Shown piece by piece: positions 31,476 through 37,744 of a stretch of DNA of 37,744 nucleotides. The notes under the pieces were generated by a model. That model worked only from the letters and a program-made list of their open reading frames with translations. It was not told where the DNA came from and did not search any database. Positions within the stretch are counted from its first letter, which is position 1. Every line of letters begins with the position of its first letter. This DNA comes from Deltaproteobacteria bacterium (GTDB taxonomy: Bacteria > Desulfobacterota > Desulfarculia > Adiutricales > Adiutricaceae). The stretch spans positions 1 through 37,744 of the forward strand of contig JAISYP010000079.1 in NCBI GenBank assembly GCA_031269825.1. Direction: 5' to 3'. The translations under genes were made by a program, and so were the position numbers.

Positions 31476-32189
31476 TCAATTTCTTTTAGTGACCAACAGG
31501 AGAGAAAAATAGGTGGCCGCCTCGGCCAAATTTTGATCCAGGCCCTCAACGATTTTCTCCCCAGGTAGATCCAGTTGGGCGCAGAGAGCTGTTTTAGAGG
31601 CTAACCCTTTTTGCCTTAACGTTTCCACGATTTTGTCCCGCCCGCGGTACATTTTCATGATAACCACATTGTCACTTTGATCTAACAGGGTTTCGAACTG
31701 GCCCTCGTCGCCCCCGCCAGAAATAATGGACAAAGATTCCTTGGTCATAACTAGGGGACGGTTTAAGCGAGCGGCGGCTTGCTGGTAAGAGGTGATGCCA
31801 GGCACGCTGGTGATGGGGGCCTCGGGGATTATCTCCGTGAGAATCGGCAGTAGGTAGGCGTAGGTGCTGTATGTTAAGCAATCCCCCAAAGTTAAAAAGG
31901 CGGCTGACCGGCCGGAACGGAGAATTTCGGCGATGTCGGAAGCGTTTTTTCGCCAGGCGGTCTTGAGGGCCTGGTCGTCTTCGGTCATAGGGAAGGGTAG
32001 ATTTTGGAGAGGGATCCCGGATTTAAGGTACCTCAGGCCAATCTGACGGGCCAAGGAATACTCATTGGTCGAGGAAGAGGCTGTGAAGACCAAATCGACT
32101 TGGTTAAGAATCTTGACCGCCTTAACGGTAATCAGGTCTGGGTCGCCTGGGCCAACTCCGACGCCGTAAAAAGCTCCAACTTTGGGCAT
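31476..32189 (-). CDS. cbiL: Cobalt-factor II / precorrin-2 C20-methyltransferase
   Basis: CbiL methylates C20 immediately after cobalt insertion. The 237-residue product has FYGVGVGPGDPDLITVKAV at the N-terminus, FLTLGDCLTYSTYAYL as the SAM-binding motif, SVPGITSYQQAAARLNRPLV, and MYRGRDKIVETL. The ATG at 32189 is chosen because AGGA lies about 7 nt upstream and it gives the normal family N-terminus; a longer frame to 32288 adds 33 unlike residues. It stands apart from the other cbi genes, on the minus strand. No B12 riboswitch core was recognised upstream, unlike cbiC-cbiA. Confidence 0.94.
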   Translation of the reverse strand: MPKVGAFYGVGVGPGDPDLITVKAVKILNQVDLVFTASSSTNEYSLARQIGLRYLKSGIPLQNLPFPMTEDDQALKTAWRKNASDIAEILRSGRSAAFLTLGDCLTYSTYAYLLPILTEIIPEAPITSVPGITSYQQAAARLNRPLVMTKESLSIISGGGDEGQFETLLDQSDNVVIMKMYRGRDKIVETLRQKGLASKTALCAQLDLPGEKIVEGLDQNLAEAATYFSLLLVTKRN

Positions 32190-33000
32190 GGAAAATCCTG
32201 TGGGGAAAGGGTGGGCAGGTTGGTCACCCAGAAGTCCAGGGGAAAAGAAATATTCGGGCAGTTTAAAGCTTCTTAACCGAAAATACAAGGCCTTGACGCG
32301 GTGGGTAATTAGGCGGAAGTAATAGCTATCTAAATTTTATAATAAAAGTAAATATTTAACTATCAATAATATATATTAAACTATACAATATTTATTTATA
32401 GATTAAATAATTTTAAATATAATTTTTTTTATTGCAAAAATATTAATATTAACAATATTATATATAAAAAGTTAATTTAATATGTAAAATGGTTGTATAG
32501 TTAGTGTTTTTGGATAAAATCGTCCGGAAAAATCCAGGTGGAGCTCAAAATGGACGCTACGGTTTTTCCGGGGAGAGCTTACTGGAGGTTCTGACGCGGA
32601 TCTTTCCGGAGCGCGCGGTTTAGCGTTGGTCATACCGGCCAAGATGAAAAATTAATAAATATGTTGACTAATGAATATTAATTAAAACATTAAATAAACG
32701 CCAAAATTGGGTAACCTAAGCCACGCGCGTATCTAAAATCTATGTTTGGTTCAGGTGGGCGAGATAATTTTGGGATCCATCGGGGAGGTTGACTCAATAG
32801 GCCTAGGTTTTTCCTTGGTGGATATCTCTAGCGTTGACTTTGAGCGCCCGTTGAGATAGATTGAATTTTTAAAAAAATTCGCTATCATGATGGCGAGTTT
32901 TTGACGCGGCGCTTCATTAATGTTTTTCCATCGAACGCTGTTAGATCCGAGCGAGGGATCTAGGGCGAATTATGGCTGGCGAATTTAGAAGGAATGGCTG
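32190..33000. other. AT-rich divergent spacer
   Basis: About 810 bases lie between cbiL and the first small charged protein. The part 32330-32520 is extremely AT-rich. An inverted repeat CCGGAAAAA (32524-32532) and TTTTTCCGG (32563-32571) spans a 30-base loop. The right end from about 32750 is the upstream part of the tandem duplication described separately. No gene is seen. Confidence 0.5.
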
Positions 33001-33453
33001 ATGACGGAAGAACTGAATTCAGTGGCTGAGGCTAAGCGCCTAAAGCTCAAAAAACTTCAAGCTCAGGCGAAAGCGTGGGCGAGAGCGGAGTCTTGCCAAT
33101 GTCCGCGCGATGAACTTTTCTCAAATAGGCGTGAAACGCTTGAAATTGAACATGAAAGATACTACAAAGAGGCTTACGAGGAGGTCTACCAACAAACCTG
33201 TCAGACAAGTGACTACAAAAAAGACTGTCAGAAGGCCAAGAATGTCGGCTGTGAAGAAGAGTTCAAAATGGGTTTCGAAAAAGGCTTTAAAATGGGTTTT
33301 AAAAAAGGCTACCAGATAGGCGTTAAAAAATCGTCTATAAGAATCGCTAGAATCTTGTTGGGGCTAAAAAGTCCTATTGATGAAATTGAGCGCCTTACTG
33401 GTTTGAGTCACTCGGCGATTTTGGAATTGACGCCTTTACACCCCAACGAATGA
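33001..33453 (+). CDS. Small charged protein with Gly-Phe-Lys repeats and an Rpn-type C-terminal tail
   Basis: The 150-residue protein is highly charged. The N-terminal half is Lys/Glu/Ala helical. Residues about 88-108 repeat a five-to-six residue unit (FKMGFEKGFKMGFKKGYQIG). The C-terminus IARILLGLKSPIDEIERLTGLS resembles the tail that follows such G-x-x-x-G repeats in Rpn/PD-(D/E)XK recombination-promoting nucleases; no nuclease domain is present. ATG at 33001 has AGAAGG about 9 nt upstream. Function is unknown: it may be a free-standing adaptor or a remnant. A broken paralogue follows 750 bases downstream. Confidence 0.6.
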   Translation: MTEELNSVAEAKRLKLKKLQAQAKAWARAESCQCPRDELFSNRRETLEIEHERYYKEAYEEVYQQTCQTSDYKKDCQKAKNVGCEEEFKMGFEKGFKMGFKKGYQIGVKKSSIRIARILLGLKSPIDEIERLTGLSHSAILELTPLHPNE

Positions 33454-33750
33454 ACCTTAAACCCGCGTCAACCGAAAGTCACGCGCCTCAGTAAGTCCAA
33501 GCCTAAGTTTAGGTGGTGGTTTTAATTGATGATCCCCTTGGGTGGTTGGGGTTGATGGTCAGGAGAGTTCTTGGTGGTATCTATAGCTGTGACTTTAATG
33601 TCGACTTAAGATAGAAGGTGTTTTATTACAATTCGCTATCAAAATGGAGTTTTTTTAGCGCGTCATTGATTTATGTCAATCAAACACTGGTAAATCCGAG
33701 CTTTGGCCCTAGGGCGAATTTTGGGCTCGCGAATTAGGGAGGATTTGAGG

Positions 33751-34114
33751 ATGATGGCGGAACTGTTTTTCGCGGGTGAGGATAAGAGTCTAAAGATAAA
33801 GAAATTACAGGCTCAAGAAAGGGCTTTTAGGAGGCAAGAGTCTGGCGAGAATTTATTCTATGATCGTAACGAGATTCGAAAAAAAGCGAAAAAAAAGGCC
33901 GCCGAGAAATCCTACACAGGCTATCAAGCGCAAGCCTTTGTGGAAGCCTACATGGAAGGCTATGACGAAGGCTACCAACAGGCCATCAGCGCAATGAACA
34001 AAGGCCGCTAAAATTCTTTGGTGGCGAAAATAACGAAATGAGGTAATCGAGGCCATTACCGGTTTGAGTCGATCGGTTATTATAAAATCGCCTCATTTTA
34101 ACCACTATGGATGA
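33751..34114 (+). pseudogene. Broken second copy of the small charged protein
   Basis: From ATG 33751, preceded by GGGAGG, the frame gives MMAELFFAGEDKSLKIKKLQ and further residues to GYDEGYQQAISAMNKGR, with a stop at 34009-34011. It is the paralogue of the gene at 33001: the KLQAQ block and the G-Y-x-x-G-Y repeat match. The C-terminal tail survives out of frame after the stop, as E-V-I-E-A-I-T-G-L-S near 34040-34070, matching DEIERLTGLS of the intact copy. A deletion and frameshift have removed the repeat and tail from the product. The shortened 87-residue protein might still be made. Confidence 0.6.
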
Positions 34115-35035
34115 ACATTAAGCCAGCGTCAACTTAAGGCCCCGTGACCCAGAAATTTCTAACGCTTTGGAACTTACCTCTGTTCACCATACAAAGACCA
34201 TTTGGTGGATCGATTTGGGCTTGTTTAAGTTGGTTAGGGATGTTCCCGGGGGAAAGTGGCGGGGGAGCTAAGTTTTCCAGGCCTTAGGCGTGGTTATCGT
34301 CTTCGTTATAGGCGCTTTTTTGGGAAATCTCCACGTCCGAGTGAACACAAATGGAATTAATCTTAAAGGTGGCGTCGGCCAACCATTGCTTTAATGTTTA
34401 TCCCACCAAGCGAAGGAGGAAGCCAAAAAAAGAGCTAAACCTCGATATCCCGTTTCTTTTTCCATGATTTTAAGAACCGTATAAGTTTTACCCACCCCGT
34501 GTGGAAGAACTAATTTTCCCCGGTCATGAGCCTTAAAACGCTCATGAAGGGCCGTTACCGCTTCTTTTTGGTGTTACCTGTGGGTTTTGGGGTAGACCAG
34601 GTATTTCGCCCGGCGGCCAGTCATCTTTTCAAATCCGAGCCAATTATCTTTTCAAATCCGAGGCGCTAAAAATTTCTTAACCAGATGGTTCCAAAGAGCC
34701 TCATTTTCCGTCTCATCCACCTTATTTAAGGACAATGGATCTACAAGCCTCCGCCTCCGAGTTATCCTTCCAATATGTGCCGTTGTGGCCCTTTTTCCTG
34801 GTCATAATGGCTCCTGATTTCCGAAATTCCCTGACCCCGCCATAATGATAAGTCGCCTTTAACCACCTTAATCAATGGTAAAGTTTTTCCAAGGGCTCAA
34901 TAGTGAAAGAAATTTGAAGAGGTTCATTTTTTTTGGACGGCAAATTTTGGCCAAAATTCTGGCGAAACATTTTTATAAGGACTAAGTAAACTTCTTATAT
35001 ATATTTGGAATTCAGCGAGCCTGACTTAGCCCGAC
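34015..35035. other. Decayed region between the charged-protein pair and the IS remnant
   Basis: Apart from the helicase remnant at 34284-34740, no gene is visible. A direct repeat TCTTTTCAAATCCGAG occurs at 34624 and 34648. On the minus strand at about 34745-34880 there are short open stretches upstream of the helicase remnant whose family I do not recognise. Confidence 0.45.
34284..34740 (-). pseudogene. Remnant of a superfamily II helicase (COG4889-like)
   Basis: Reading leftwards on the minus strand, one frame gives KVDETENEALWNHLVKKFL, a stop, KMTGRRAKYLVYPKTHR, a stop, then HQKEAVTALHERFKAHDRGK and LVLPHGVGKTYTVLKIMEK, then a stop. The next segment, KQWLADATFKINSICVHSD, continues in another frame to a stop at 34284. 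The HQKEAV, DRGKL and GKT (Walker A) order matches DEAD/DEAH helicases of the COG4889 type, where the P-loop reads ACGTGKT; here it is PHGVGKT. At least two in-frame stops and one frameshift kill it, and the rest of the helicase is absent. Such helicases are often linked to restriction or mobile elements. Confidence 0.7.
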
Positions 35036-36104
35036 TCAGGATCTTGGCCGGCGATTGGAGTACGCCAACTCAACGCCCATTTCAGCGGCGGCTTGGACGT
35101 TTTCATCGCCACCGTCAGCGGCGCTAGCGAGTGGCGTATTAGGAGCGAGTTCTTGGCTAATAGTATCCTCAATCGCTGGGATAACCGCGCGCGCGTCACT
35201 CACCTGGGCGGGTTTAGCGGCTACCTGGGTAATTAAACGCGCCGTGTGGTCATTGTCTTCGGAATACTGGCTCTTCGCGCGGGTTTCCATGATTTGAACA
35301 AGCGTCTATTGTCCATTATGGCCTGAAAAACTCGCGTCGGGATCCGAGGGGTTTGGTCAGGAGTCGCTAGGTCTTTCCTCAGGCTCCTTTAGGGTCACGC
35401 TTGATTGGCCATTTTCAGTTTCCCCGGTAGACGCCCCCATTGGTCAGACAGAACACGTTTAAGGAGCTTGAAGCTACTCATCTGGAGGACTATAGGCTCA
35501 TCAGCGAACCGGTTGGCCAGAGAAAATAGGTCACGGACGGCCTGTTCCAAGGTTCTTTGATTTTCGCTGGGCTTTTGGTCTCCCAAAAAGGAGTTGTCCC
35601 CAGAGTTGGTCGACCAATAACGCTCGTTCAATTCTGGATCAATCTGATTGAAGAGGTCACGGTGGTTCTTTTTGAGACGTTTGAGAAACTCGTTGATCGT
35701 CCGGATGAAAACACCCAGCCGAGTGAGCTTTTTCATGTTTGATTTGAAATGAGTGGAGTCGAGACGCCGCTTTTCAAAGTTAATGTCATTGCGGTTGGCC
35801 AAAATGACAGTATAGTATTAAAAATAGGCTTATAAAGACTATATTTAGCTATTTTATTGTGGAAATCCCATAAAGTCCGATGGGAAACATAGCAGGTTTT
35901 ATCAGTGTGGTTGGTAATGTTCAAGGCGATCCGCCAAGCGATACTCGCGCTGAGTGTGAAGCGGGTCTGAAAGTCGGTCAAATCAAAATACCGCGGAAGA
36001 ATGAGCGTACCGGTCAAAGTGTATAGATCCTAAGTGGCCCAGGAGTTGTCTAGTTGTTTATAACGCTTGGATTTATCGCCTAACATGTCCATGGAGATGA
36101 ACAT
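35036..36104 (-). pseudogene. IS1182-family transposase pseudogene
   Basis: A transposase can be followed from an ATG at 36104 leftwards: MFISMDMLGDKSKRYKQLD, an in-frame TAG at 36030-36032, then LYTLTGTLILPRYFDLTD and DKTCYVSHRTLWDFHN. A frameshift near 35800 leads into RRLDSTHFKSNMKKLTRLG and ENQRTLEQAVRDLFSLANRF. After a broken stretch (35290-35395) comes METRAKSQYSEDNDHTARLI and DGGDENVQAAAEMGVEL. The RLDSTHxKSNM block, the TLE-x-x-x-RDLF block and the GGDxNV block in this order are typical of IS1182-type transposases. The C-terminal catalytic part after GVEL is missing. No terminal inverted repeats were recognised. Confidence 0.8.

Positions 36105-37744
<1,640 letters not shown>

Larger units (their letters stand above)
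32750..34140. repeat. Diverged tandem duplication, period about 750 bp
   Basis: Two consecutive blocks share order and sequence: an upstream non-coding part (ATTCGCTATCA at 32877 and 33631, CTAGGGCGAATT at 32961 and 33709), a small charged coding frame (starts at 33001 and 33751), and the sequence just after the stop (ATGAACC-TTAAACC-CGCGTCAAC at 33450, matched near 34111). The second block is about 90 bases shorter, mainly through a coding-region deletion. Divergence is considerable, so the duplication is not recent. Confidence 0.8.

Noticed and set aside
31257-31568. 103-codon plus-strand frame
   Set aside because: It runs antisense over the 3' end of cbiL, has a TTG start and no ribosome site; probably chance.

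Overview
The window looks like part of a bacterial chromosome, most likely an anaerobic deltaproteobacterium (Desulfobacterota sense). The reasons are an anaerobic (early cobalt insertion) corrin pathway using a CbiK chelatase with a Sec signal, as known in Desulfovibrio, fused cbiET, and a DUF3798 protein beside a large hybrid kinase. Genes look moderately GC-rich while the spacers are long and very AT-rich. Several decayed genes and small repeats are present. That pattern would suit a host-associated genome undergoing erosion, but this is inference and the species cannot be named from the sequence alone.

Layout. At 1-53 the first codons of a tyrosine-recombinase-like gene run off the left edge. 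From 939 to 5415 (minus strand) lie an unknown gene, a 17-bp tandem array, and a tight operon: SPOR-like membrane protein, cation diffusion facilitator, tsaD and ksgA. From 6086 to 11484 (plus strand) is a three-gene signalling operon: anchored DUF3798 periplasmic protein, Cache/hybrid histidine kinase with HPt, and a REC-HD-GYP response regulator. At 11485-12373 a repeat-rich spacer carries a 110-bp MITE-like element that appears to have inserted into one copy of a direct repeat and duplicated AAATAG.

The core of the window (12374-32189) is a scattered anaerobic cobalamin locus. On the minus strand are cbiF-cbiG-cbiH, cbiET, and an operon of outer-membrane barrel, ABC-2 permease, PIN-like protein and cbiD. 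On the plus strand a consensus promoter and a B12 riboswitch with an unusually large peripheral insertion and an intrinsic terminator lead into cbiC and cbiA. Two tandem cbiK genes follow, one with a Sec signal and one without, then an ABC-F ATPase. cbiL lies alone on the minus strand. Together these cover cobalt insertion into sirohydrochlorin, most ring methylations, ring contraction, methyl migration and a,c-amidation. No cbiJ, cobalt transporter or late lower-ligand gene is visible. Between cbiF and cbiET sits an intact gene for an IS1634/IS4-like transposase whose catalytic triad appears to be lost.

The right end (32190-37744) is accessory and decaying. It contains a 750-bp tandem duplication of a small charged protein (one copy broken), a helicase pseudogene, an IS1182-type transposase pseudogene, 1.6 kb without recognisable genes, and a (TC)27 microsatellite at the window edge.
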